From Hirsutella rhossiliensis (lineage: Eukaryota; Ascomycota; Sordariomycetes; Hypocreales; Ophiocordycipitaceae): a stretch of DNA of 64,000 nt. Location: contig NW_025408669.1 of the NCBI RefSeq assembly GCF_020360975.1, forward strand, positions 1,302,001 through 1,366,000, in the 5' to 3' direction. Each line of letters opens with the position of its first letter. Position 1 is the stretch's first letter. This document shows, in pieces, positions 9,806 through 20,084 of this stretch. The notes below the pieces were generated by a model. The model was not told where the DNA came from. It did no database searches and saw only the letters and a list, made by a program, of their open reading frames with translations. The translations under genes were made by a program, and so were the position numbers.

Positions 9806-12511
9806 TCAACTCAGGCACGTGCTGTTCGTTGCTTCCACTGGCTCGTTTCCTCTCCTTTCCGTCCCGCCATGTCTTATCCAACAATCCCATTCGACCGACT
9901 GCGACCTATCGCACGGCACAACCCCCCTTTCGCCAACACTGCTGTTTACATCCGAGTCCATCTTGGAGGCACCTACTTGATACGACGACAATCCTTTCAA
10001 GAGCAGGTCTACCACGACCTGGTTGTCATGGCGCCTTGCGTAGTCGAGAGGAGTCAAGCCCTCGCCATCTGTCACGTCCAAGCTCGCGGATGGATTCCGA
10101 GGCGTCGGCCTCGGCGGCGCAGTGCATCGCAGTGCCATACCAGTTCTCCACGTACGGGTCGGCGCCTCGCTGCACCAGCAGTCTGAGAACGTCGACGTGG
10201 CCAGCCGAGGCGGCGAGGATGAGCGCCGTGGAACCTATTATCTTTGTCGCCTTGTCGACATCGCAAACGCCGTTTTCGACAAGTTCGGCGCATGTTCTCT
10301 CCAGGCCAAAAAAGCTAGCCAAGCGTAGAGGCGTCACGCTCAAGCACTCTTCAGCGTCGTAGTACTCCTTTCGAAAACCGCTCTGATATCTTTGTACCTG
10401 ATGCGCGCAAGTTGACGCCTGCCTGTTGGAGAGAAACTCCATGATGCGAGGCCGGACACCGGCAGCGCGCTCAAGTTCGCGCGCATGCGACCCCCAGTGC
10501 TGGGAAGCGTAACGAAGAAACGGATGGCACATGATCCAAGACTCGATGCCAGCTTCGTCTTGGCAGGGGCATTGTGCGAACTCGTCGAACGACAAGTACG
10601 TCAGGCAGGTCAATGCAATATCTGTCTCTGCATGGGGGAACAGTCTCGCAGCATTGTCCATGAGGTACTCCTGTATGGCATGGTGGGCAAGTCGAAGCTC
10701 CGTCGTCTTTGGGTCCACCGTTGCCAGGCCCTGGCAGCAGTCAAGTATCATGCTGGCCGAGGGTCGATACCTGGCACTCATCGCACCTTGCCCCTCCCTC
10801 ACAGACAGCGCATCGCCAAGCTCGGCCATCATCAAGACCTGCTTCGAGTGGCATATCCACATCAGGACTCTCATGCCGAGCCGAGCTCGACTCGCTGGTA
10901 GTCTTTGGACGCGGGAAATTGTATCCTCGAAGGCCCCCGGGAGGCTTCCGGAGAGAGACCCAAGTGCCTCTTCCATGTCGCCTAACGTAGGCTCGTTGAG
11001 AACAGCCCGCAGCTGAAGAACAGGGAGGAGAAAACTCACACGCATTTGTCAGCTTTCGCATGAAGCAGCGCGTACATGGCCTTGCCTAGCGATGGCATAC
11101 TTTCCATGGGCACTGCTGATAAGAGTTCTCATGGCCTTGGTGGCAAAGTCTTTGTCGAAGACATTGTGAGCATCTCCCTGGTTGAGTTTTTGGATCATGT
11201 AAGCTTGCAGGTCGTCTTCGTGAGCCTCGATCCCAATCTGCGGATGCATATTGAACGCCGCGTCGATATCGTGAATATGTAGGCGGCTAGTCACGAAGAA
11301 GCGAATAGTATGGATACGCTTGAGGCAACTCAGCACCTCCAGTAACGGCACGCGATTTCTCGGGTCATGGCACTCGTCTAGTGCGTCGAGCACTATGTAA
11401 ATGCGTGGCACAGTCTTGGCCGCCTCCGTCATCAGCCATTGGCTTCATGCAGAGTCAGAGAGCGGCTGGTCGCCTGAGCGCGCCGGTGGAGTTCGGCCAG
11501 CGGCGCTGGAACCTCTGGCATGGCCTGGACCATCTGCCTGACGATGCACGATAAAACTGTCGGTGGTGTCTGGGACTCGCCGTCTCGATAGTCGAAGTAG
11601 AAAAAACAGACTGGGGTCGTGGGGGTTGCACTAGACATCATGAGGGCATCGACTACCACGGAGCTTTAAGAGGTCAGCGTCTCCCATCTGAAATCAACTC
11701 GAAGGCAGCGGCAAGCTCACGCAAGAACGGTTTTCCCGGATCCTGGAAAGCCATGACACCAGAGGAGGTTGGATGAGGAAGGGTCGTCACGCCACCGGAT
11801 GAACTCGAGCGGTCGCAACAGCCAACCGCCCGTGCTCTGTGTGTGGGATTCACTGGCTTGCCGATGCTTGATATCGTATCTTATTGTAGAGACCCAGTCA
11901 AGGATCTGAGCTCGCTTCTCCGCGTTGCGGTCGTGGACGCGAGACTCGACCTGGCCCTGAACGGCATTCTGGAGTTCTGCAGTCGCCCTCTGAAGGCTCT
12001 GCAAGGCGCTGAACTGGCGCAGTTGCTGGCCGAATCTCTTCAAGACGTCGTCTGCGGTCCGAGACAAGAGCGCGCATCCGTTGATGGATAGTGCGAATTG
12101 CGGCCATAGCGTGGGTCTTTGCAGCTCCTGCAGCGTTTCGTCGAACTCCTTGTCCTTCAGCGGCCACAGCAAACGATTGATTCCGCCACGGCCATGTTGG
12201 CCAAGTTGGTCGCAAAGAGCTTCCAACCTGACTTTGCATGCCGACGAGCAGGTTACAAGAACAGAGGAAGCGGAGAATTCCAGGTTGTGACTCTTGAGGG
12301 CATCACTTCTCAGAAAGTCATGTAGGGTCTGGAGGTTCCGTCGCAGCGCTTCGAGCTCAGTCGTCAGGAGCGAGATTCTCTGCTTGGCTTTGCTTGATCC
12401 GTCCCAGTATTGCTTGGCCACTCGGATTGCAGTGGCAATCAGCGGCAGGATGCCAACGATGCCCAGACAAGGAATGAGGGTCCATCTCGGGGGCAGTGGA
12501 TGCGAGGGCAT
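9806..12511 (-). pseudogene. NACHT-ankyrin (NLR-like STAND) gene broken by two frameshifts
   Basis: Minus strand, from ATG at 12511. Exon 1 (12511-11721) carries an N-terminal hydrophobic segment, a helical region and the Walker A motif GFPGSGKT. A 57-bp intron (11664-11720, GTGAGC, branch GCTGAC) leads to ASVVVDALMMSS. At about 11430-11436 the frame breaks: LTLHEANG is followed by TGA, while MTEAAKTVPRIYIVLDALDE (Walker B) continues in the next frame, a 1-nt loss. A 66-bp intron is likely at 11035-11100 and gives AHGNFLLPVLQLRAVL; this join is tentative. The C-terminus has ankyrin repeats (GSTALILAASAGHVDVLRLL, then LTPLDYARRHDN). A second frame break lies near 10080-10090, between ESIREL and LDVTDGEGLTPLDY. 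Intact relatives are cytosolic NTPase sensors linked to non-self recognition. With two breaks this copy should not give a full protein. No effector domain is recognised at the N-terminus. Confidence 0.75.
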
Positions 12512-12972
12512 TGGCGAGACGAGACGCCTTGGGGCGGGGTCAGGCGACAGGCAGCATGGTAGTGGTAGTGGTAGCCGCCCCCAACCAGAACTGCAGGCTG
12601 ATTTGACCGGTGGCAGATGGCCCTGCGCTGTGAGTTTCGGTGCCTCCCCTTTGAACAATCCAGTAATTAGGGCTATGTCGTACCAGGAATGTTATATTAC
12701 TATACTGTACATATACAGTCTGTACTCTAGGTCCGTGGGATGGGAACAGCTCCCAAAGCGGCAACCCGTCCTCCACAAAAGACACCCCGTCCTCCAAGAC
12801 CGGAGGCACATTTGCTGTGAACCTGCGCTTTTGTCGTAAAAATATATTAACATACATACGTCTTTATTTTGTTAACGTCTTATTAGCTCTAATCCTTGTC
12901 TCGTGGCCGTGATCCCCCATTGCACCTCTACTATATTGTATAGTGTAAGTAATAACTCGTCGTCTTTTCCGG
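12512..12972. other. Intergenic region
   Basis: The 5' flank of the NACHT-ankyrin gene, with a GTAGTG tandem run near 12559-12575 and AT-rich DNA from 12840 on. Nothing else is recognised. Confidence 0.5.
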
Positions 12973-13809
12973 TCAACTCGTCGTCTTATTAACCTCGTTG
13001 GCCCTCCTCAATCTCGCTCTTCGCCGCCACAACAGGATTCCTGCTGCCGAGACGAGCGAGACGCCGGCCAAGCTCCCGACACCGCCAAGGAGAGCCGTGG
13101 CGCCCGCGGGGATCACGCTGCCCGTGGGCGCCAGGGGAGCGGCACTGCTTGCCGTGGGCACCAGGGGAGCGGCACTGCTCGCCGTGGCCACCGCCGATGA
13201 AGCGGCAGAAGCCTGCCCCGGCACCGTCACCGTGACTGTCGGTTGCGCCAGCGTGGTGGTCGCCACGGCAGTTGGTGGGGGGCTTCTGGAGCCGCCGACA
13301 CTGAGCTCCTCCGTGTCAGCCACGCCGCGTTTGTTCTTGAACTTCTTGCAATGGCGGGCTGCCTACCTAGCGGTCGTCTGCAGCGTGGTTGCGAAGGTCG
13401 GTGATTGTGGCCTGGGCGTCCTGGTGGGTGTCTCTGGCCGTACTTCCTTGGGGGGTGCCGGGGGTGTTTTCGGACGCCTCGGGCTCGACGAAGAGGACGG
13501 CGTGACAGGCGCTTTGCGTATCGGTGATCGTATCGGTGATCGTATCGGTGATGGTATCGGTGATGTCAACCTGGCTGGTGTCCTTGGCCGTGGCGATGAC
13601 AGGTCGAGCGGCGGTGGCCGGCCTGCTCGTTTCGAGCCGACGCGCATAGTGTACAGGACCGTTCGAATGGATACTTGTTGTGTCGGGATATGCAGACTGG
13701 AGGAGAGGAAGTGAACAAAGTCGACCTCGGCGAGGTTGATACGTCTAGGGGTTTGGAGTTTGTGGTCAAGCCGGCCGGCCCCCTGTAAGCCGTCCACGGC
13801 CCCCCACAT
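12973..13809 (-). CDS. Hypothetical Ser/Pro/Thr-rich single-pass membrane protein (tentative two-exon model)
   Basis: Two same-frame open stretches on the minus strand, separated by one TAG, join cleanly if a 66-bp intron (13301-13366; donor GTAGGC, branch GCTGAC, acceptor CAG) is removed, giving TTASVGGS across the junction and about 256 aa. The first part is Pro/Ser/Arg-rich and includes SPIR repeats from a 12-bp tandem repeat. The second is Thr/Val/Ala/Ser-rich (TVTVTVPGQ), like a cell-surface stalk. Then comes one hydrophobic helix (residues about 217-241, ALLGGVGSLAGVSLVSAAGI) with a stop-transfer cluster (WRRRARLRR) and a short tail. No signal peptide is seen at the chosen start, so the true 5' end may lie elsewhere. 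No family is recognised. A 238-codon opposite-strand frame overlaps it; I prefer this strand because of the membrane anchor and splice signals. Confidence 0.35.
13519..13564 (+). repeat. 12-bp tandem repeat, four copies
   Basis: The unit TATCGGTGATCG is repeated just under four times with one variant base. On the minus strand it encodes repeated Ser-Pro-Ile-Arg/Pro in the hypothetical membrane protein. Confidence 0.85.
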
Positions 13810-14924
13810 GCGTCGCAGTCAAGCCGAGACAAGCTCTGGTCGGCTCAGTTATAAACCTACAACAAGGTCAAGCCGGCCATCCCTTTGGCTCCCTTCGGCT
13901 GCGGTAAGGGAGCCCAGCCTAGAGGTCACGGCCCCGTTATAGTCAGAGTTGCGCGTAATGTAACCAGGTATTAGCAACGCTGACAGGACCTCTAGTGTAG
14001 TAAGTTCTCCTAGCAATTCAAGTACCGGCCATGGCGAGGCGCTCTTATTACTGGTCGAAATCCCTGTACATATTCCGTAGCTCTATACCTGAGCTCCCTT
14101 GATACCGCAGCCCAAGCTTGGGGTATACGAAGGCATACTCGGCTTGTCCATGCTCTCAAGGGCATCGATAAGACCACAAGGCCAAAGGGTCGAATCAGGG
14201 CAGTGCGGTGACGCAGCCGCAAGTTGTAACCACGACGTTTAAAACTCCACCTTCGATAAGGGAGCACAGACGCGTCACCCGAAACATCCTGGAAGACACC
14301 AAATCAAATCTAAATATATCTGCGCGTTTCAATGTGACTGATCGTGCCCAATTGAGACGTCAAGGGGAAATTCCCCTTGCCTCCCCTTCAATGATTCGAC
14401 AAGCCTTGCAGGTCCGCCTTGCCAGAATCACCGCTAGCCCTTTTCCACCCACTCGCCTCGGGCATAACAGCGGCCCAGACACGGGGTGAGCCGAAAAGCG
14501 CCCCCCTCCTTTACACCAAACTCTCTCATAAAATAGGTGCAAGGTGGGCTTTTTTTGGTTGCCGCATGCCAGAGATATCACATGCGTGGTGTTTAATGGA
14601 CGAGCCGTCAACTCACCTGCTTAGCCAAAGATGATAGACAGGGCATCAAGCCCAATTACCAGGCCGGGGGAGCGGACGCACCACTCTCGGCCTATATCCC
14701 GCAGATTCACGACCCTCGAGGGGTGGCGGCAGACGCGGGACGGCCTCTACCTCGCTGCAGGCTCAACTATATCCAGTCTCATCCCCAACCCGAGCTATGA
14801 TGCCGAGTGGCAGATCCATGACGATGGACCCGTACAGACAAGGCTCTCCGTGTCGTCTCGCGGCTCGAGCTTCACGTCCGGCACCCTTCTCTACGGCCAA
14901 GGCGGGCGGCAGCGTTGGAGCACC
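13810..14924. other. Intergenic region and possible 5' leader of the MFS gene
   Basis: The short sequence TCAAGCCGGCC occurs here (near 13866) and also within the previous gene (near 13766). From 14631 the MFS reading frame is already open with an ATG. I treat 14631-14924 as leader because its 98 codons are Arg/Ser-rich and unlike the family N-terminus. No other gene is supported. Confidence 0.45.
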
Positions 14925-16850
14925 ATGGACGAGCATGATCCTCCTGTTGGGCCTCTGGGGACGCAGGACGAGGATCCGTTTGCCGACAGCAACGCTCTCG
15001 AGCCGCATGGGGAGAAAGGGCCGATCCCGGTGGAGGAGACTGAGAAGCCGTTCCACGTCTTCACCAGGAGGCAGAAATGGTTTGCCATCGCCACCATTGG
15101 CGTCGCCGGCCTCTTCTCCGGCCTCTCCTCCAACATCTATTTCCCGGCGTTGGGCTCCATCGCCCAGGTAGGCCAGCGTCCTCCATGCATGGCGGCAGGG
15201 CAGAGCATTGACAGGAAGCAACCGATGCCAGGATCTACACGTCAGCCTCAGCGCCGTCTCCTTGACCATCACGTCGTACCTCGTCATCCAGGGAATATCG
15301 CCGCTCATATGGGGCTCCCTCTCCGATACCCTAGGCCGTCGCCCAATCTACATCTACTCCTTCTCCGTCTACATTATAGCCAACGTCGTCCTCAGCTTCT
15401 CGCCCAACTTCGCTGTGCTCCTGGTTTTCAGGGGGCTGCAGGCTGCGGGAAGTGCGTCCACTGTCAGCATTGGTGCGTATCATGGCTTGCAGTCTACCGA
15501 TTTCTATGCTCGACTGCTAATTACGTGGCTTGTTGTCTCAAGGCAACGGCGTTATCCAAGATATCGCCCTTCCGGTTGAACGAGGTGCTTTCATCAGCTT
15601 CTACCAAGCGAGTAGGTAATCCGCCCTTGGATTTCCGCAGCGGTGCATTGACAAGCGAAACCCTAGTTCGCAACTTCAGTATAGCCATCGGACCTGTACT
15701 TGGCGGACTTTTCGACAACTTCTTTGGATTTCGGTAAATGGATTCTTGCATCCCTCCGATAGCTTTGGACAACGCTGATGTGAGACAGATCAATATTCGT
15801 CTTCCTCCTAATAGCGTCCAGCCTTGTTCTCATCGTCATCGTCTTATTCCTTCCCGAGACCCTGCGCACCATCGCAGGTGACGGCAGTCTAAGACTGTCC
15901 GGAATCCATCGGCCCCTGATCCAGCGATATGTGAAAGAGCCCGTATATGTGCAAGATCCGGACGGCAGGCCGCCACGCCCTCGGGTGACCGTTGGGACCT
16001 TTCTCAGGCCGCTTAAGCTCCTGACGGAGAAAGACATCCTCGTTAGCCTAATCTTCGGCGGCGTCGTCTACGCCGTCTGGAGCATGGTAGTGGCAAGCAC
16101 AACGGGACTATTCAAGGAGCGATTCAATCTCAGCGAACTACTTCTTGGACTCGCCTTCTTGCCAAACGGTGTGTACATGCATCCTTGGAGCTCTTCCCCC
16201 CGTGGGGGGAGCCATTGCCGGCACGCTAACACAAGCGTGCAGGCGCTGGCACGATTGTCGGCTCAGCAATCGCCGGGAAGCTCATGACGCTTGAGTTCTT
16301 GAAGTCAGAAGAGGTCTACATGAAGAAGAACCCCGGGGCGGCGTTGCCGTCCCAAAACAAAAAGAACCTCCCCCTAGATTTTCCAATCGAACACGCACGA
16401 CTCCGGCACGTGCCGTGGATCACGGCTCTATTCGTGCTTTCCACCGCAATCTACGGCTTCACTTTGCTGCCTGCGGACCAGGTACTCCTGACTTCCAGGC
16501 CAGGGTGGATTGCCGTCCCTCTTCTCCTGCAGTTCATCATCGCCGCGACTTCCAACGCCGTGTTTGCCATCAACACGGCACTGGTGGCGGATCTCTGCCC
16601 GGGCCAGGGCGCCAGTGCCACGGCCGTCAACAACCTCGTCCGCTGCAGCCTGGGGGCGTTGGGCGTCGCATCGGTGGATGCCATGCTCGCTGCTTTTGGG
16701 CCCGCCGCAACCTTTCTGAGCCTGGGCCTCGTCTCGGTCGCCATGGGAGTGCTGCTGGCCGCGGAGTGGTCGTGGGGCATGCAGTGGAGGGGCAGCCGGG
16801 AACGTGCCACGGAAGCTCAGGCGAACGGAGCATGGGCGGGTAGTTCATGA
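14925..16850 (+). CDS. MFS transporter of the DHA1 drug:H+ antiporter group (Qdr/Dtr-like)
   Basis: Plasma-membrane proton antiporter expected to export drugs, organic acids or other small molecules. Exons: 14925-15167, 15232-15472, 15543-15611, 15667-15733, 15789-16168, 16243-16850. All joins keep frame and give 535 aa. Family marks: GSLSDTLGRRPIYIYSF (motif A after TM2), LVFRGLQAAGSAS, GNGVIQDIALPVERGAFISF, FSIAIGPVLGG (antiporter motif C region), FVFLLIASSLVLIVIVLFLP, and C-terminal LVADLCPGQGASATAVNNL. Twelve hydrophobic segments are visible with a long central loop after TM6. I chose the ATG at 14925 (CACCATGGAC, a strong Kozak context). An upstream in-frame ATG at 14631 would add 98 residues. 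The chosen length fits Qdr-type carriers (about 500-560 aa). Substrate unknown. Confidence 0.88.
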
Positions 16851-17543
16851 TCCGGTGGGGGGGGGCATTCGTTTACTTCGCAAGCCGTGCGCCTGGATCC
16901 TGCTTGCGAGGCCGGCTAGCAATGTTTCATGGGCCCTGGATTGGAGAGGACGGCTGACAACATGAAGTATATAGACTACAGTACACAGGCCTTGATAGCT
17001 GAAGAAAGTGCTATACTTAATTAGAAATAGACTTGATTTGGAAACCCCTAAATATTTTGTACTCGGCCTAAAATCCCCGTGACAGATCCACCATTTAGGC
17101 CCCCCTAGTAGGCACAATGGCACAGTGGATTTCTCTTTCTGTGGGGTATGATGCTCATAGCGCAGTATCATATTGTGTCTTTGGGTTGCGTCCAAGTGCC
17201 CACTTTCCGCTCGCCATGTACCTCCCGTCAAAGCGAGACGGGTTAATGGTTCTTTTCTTTCCAGGGACTCGCTCTCTCGTCTCAAGACGCAGCCGTGGCT
17301 TGGTCTCTATCCCGTCTCAGACTTTACTAGGTGAACCCCTGTTGCCTGGCCTCGGTCTGGTGATGGCGGACCGCAACACCCGGACCAATTCCTGAGGTTT
17401 ATATGAATGGGCAAGCAAGCCTGTTTTGGAACTGAATACCATGTAAATTCCATCATTTTTGCCCTGCGGCTGGCTATTCGCAACTTGCCTGGACACGTCT
17501 CAAGTTCCTCCCGAGTCCTCGACGCGTCTACCTCGCCTCTACC
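16851..17543. other. Intergenic region
   Basis: The 3' flank of the MFS gene, with a G run at about 16857-16866, then AT-richer DNA around 16960-17100. No gene is supported. Confidence 0.55.
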
Positions 17544-18797
17544 ATGCTTACACGGACCGCCCAGAGCCACTCGGTGCTTCTTGCGGTGCTATGCATGCTC
17601 AGCGCACCTCTTATCGCTGCCGGTGAGGATGCCCTGGCAACATTCGGGGACACTGTCCCCGTTCTCGGGCAGGTTCGCAGACATCGACTGTTGTCCCCCA
17701 TGCCCTGTGGCCGCTGACAGCGTCAGATGGAACGGACGGATCAAGACTTTGTCGACGGCCTTGCTCTCGATCTCTTCTCGCCGGTCAACCGCACACTAGT
17801 TGTGACCAACAACACGTCGCCGCTCCCGGGAAATTTTGTCACAGGTAGCTCCGGCGAAGGCTTTGTCAACCTCTCCAAGTATAGCTGGATTGTCAAGTTC
17901 AACGAAAGCGCCCAAGACCTCATTGCCAAGATCGAGGTGCCGTACGATCCATCTGCCCTCAAGGAACAAGGGATAGACGTATCGAACACTTATGTCGGAA
18001 CGCTCGCCGCAGACGGCAAGTCGTGGATGGTGTCAGAAGCTCAGAGAAACGTACACATGTATGGCATTCGATCAGAGGGTCCCTTACACATATTCCGGGT
18101 CTTTCGCTAACGACAGGGCAGATCCGAGAACAAGACCCGGATCATCAAGATGACTTCGCTCGACGGAGAATATATGCTCCTAGGCCGCAAGTCGGAAGAC
18201 ACGACGAACATCTTTGTGCAATACGGACAAGGTGCCACTCGAACCGTCAACGCCACCGAGGGCGATAGGTTCCAGGAAGCCGAATTCGTAGACGGGCTGC
18301 GCTTCAAAATCAAGTCGGCACAGTCCTTTCCGATGAATGTGGATCTTGCAAATGGGGTGGACAAAGCGTCGCTACCAGAGAACACGATATCGCTAAGTAT
18401 GGGCTTGTGCCACGCGCTTGAGTGTGACGCATTGAATATTCAAGCCTGACATGCGAGTCCATAGATTCATTCGCGTGGGTCGTCAACTCGACGAATCCGG
18501 CCGGCAATACCCTTGATGTGGCCATGCGATTCCCATGTAAGCATTGACCAGCGCGGCCTGACTGACACTTGCAGAGTTCTGACAAAAGCAGACAATGAAG
18601 CCATACTATCAAGCAAAGCTCCAGGAAGCACGCCCAAGCAACTCGATGTCGCAAGACGGCGACTAAACCCAGACCCAACGGAACAATTTCAAGTAGTGGG
18701 CAAGCAAGAGCTCGCTCAATCAGAGAACCGAATCAAGGTATCTGACTTATCCCAAGCAGACGGACAATATGTCATCTTGGTCAGAAGTAACAAGTAG
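17544..18797 (+). CDS. Secreted N-glycosylated protein of unknown function with an internal duplication
   Basis: Exons 17544-17672, 17727-18050, 18117-18396, 18465-18536 and 18577-18797 give 341 aa. A signal peptide covers residues 1-26 (VLLAVLCMLSAPLIAA, cut near GEDA). Two related units follow. Unit 1 contains DFVDGLALDLFSP, KYSWIVKF, IEVPYDP and SENKTRIIKMTSLDGEYMLL. Unit 2 contains EFVDGLRFKIKS, SFAWVVNS, MRFPF and SENRIKVSDLSQADGQYVIL. N-glycosylation sequons are plentiful (NRT, NNT, NES, NKT, NAT, NST). No cysteine-rich fold, catalytic motif or membrane anchor is seen. The third join uses the upstream CAG (18114-18116), the only acceptor keeping frame. The last intron is only 40 bp and needs the CAGAG acceptor to avoid a stop, so it is tentative, but it restores Phe in the Pro-Phe pair that aligns with Pro-Tyr of unit 1. 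Probably a cell-wall or extracellular protein. Confidence 0.7.
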
Positions 18798-20084
18798 TAA
18801 CTCGGGATGGCATTGGGCAGACGATGAGAATCATCCTTTAGTGTCGGCATTGGTTTCCTGTTGTTGACGTAGGCGTCCTAGACGATACCGTACAAGAGTG
18901 AATCCGAGTCTAAACCGTCCGCCGAGCTGGATATGCGTCGCCGAATCCGCTGAGTGACTTGATGCCAGAGTCTCAACTGCTTGGCAAACGACTGAATTTC
19001 AGTCACTTGGTCAATACTTGCAAGCGAGCGTCAAGTTACTGGCCACTCAAATCGTCCCTCGTCCCTCAAAAGCCTGTATTAAAGGGGACAGAGGACCGTC
19101 GAGGAACCATGGACGGAATAAAGCCCAACCAGAATCTCTTCTTTCCGTCGTCAACAACGGCGTCTGCCCTACCTTTAGGCTTCTGGCACCATGGCCGTAC
19201 GCCATGCATTTCTTCGTTCCAGTCATGGGGGGGGGGGGCATAACCATCCGATCCTGCGTGGAGCCAGAAGGGCGGCCATCCTCGCGGTATGGCCCAAGGA
19301 CAGGCGGCGCGTTTCGGATGGCCATGCAGCTCGGCTACGCCCGGTACTCGGACGACGCGCGACGGCAGCTTCAAGCCCACGAGTATGAGCTTCTTGTCCA
19401 TGGCGGCACCTTGCGTGTTTTGCGGGAAACAGCTCCATTGTCGAGAGTGGCTGCCTCTACCCTGTCCCGTCGCATAACACGGCGCTGAGCTTCCAGGCTC
19501 TCACGCCTCGCGCCGTCTTTGGGCGGGTCTCGACGATGGCGGCAATGGGAGGGAGGCGTTGAGGGCGGAACTGCACAGCCTCTGCGGCTTCGACAACCAA
19601 CTCAAGCTCTGCGTGTTGGCGCTCGTCTTGAGCCGCCAGGGCTGGAGCATCATCGAGAGTTCGAGACGGAGAACACCATCGGCGTCTTCATTCAGCTGCC
19701 GCTCGACGTACTCTGCGTGCTTCGGTTCACCAAGGATTAGGTGCATTCGGGCATGGCAGGCCCCAGCAGACCTTGATGAGAAACGTGCCTTTCCAGGGCA
19801 TAGGGGATGCGGAATAGAGTCTTTGATGAAGCAAGGTCACGTTGGTCGCAGGACTCGCAGCAGGTGAGTGCAGATGGCAGGTGTCCGCGGTACCGCCAAG
19901 GGCACCTTCCCGTGCCCCGCCATTTTTGTAGTCCACGCTCCGTGCAAACCAGCTCTCTCCACCGCCCATCGAACCACGGCGGACACATCCTGACGCCCAT
20001 TTGGATTCCGCCTCGCTCCCTCCTAGCCTTTCGGTGTAATTTCCACGGCTCCAGCATTGAATCCCGGACAATCGATCACGCGTC
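18798..20084. other. Intergenic region
   Basis: No supported gene. Open stretches near 19270-19490 and 19560-19740 show no recognised motif and could be remains of a decayed gene. A run of nine or more G lies at about 19228-19237. Confidence 0.45.

Noticed and set aside
13519..13564. Short regularly spaced repeats considered as a CRISPR array
   Set aside because: The 12-bp units are directly tandem with no spacers, and the DNA is eukaryotic.
12998..13714. 238-codon + strand frame opposite the hypothetical membrane protein
   Set aside because: Low-complexity Ala/Gly/Val sequence without signal peptide or domain; the minus-strand model has splice signals and a membrane anchor. Not excluded fully.
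14631..14924. N-terminal extension of 98 residues for the Qdr-like transporter
   Set aside because: In frame and ATG-led, but unlike the family; the ATG at 14925 has a better context and gives the usual length.
19018..19740. Several overlapping frames upstream of the chitinase considered as a gene or pseudogene
   Set aside because: No motif, splice logic or consistent frame; too weak to annotate.
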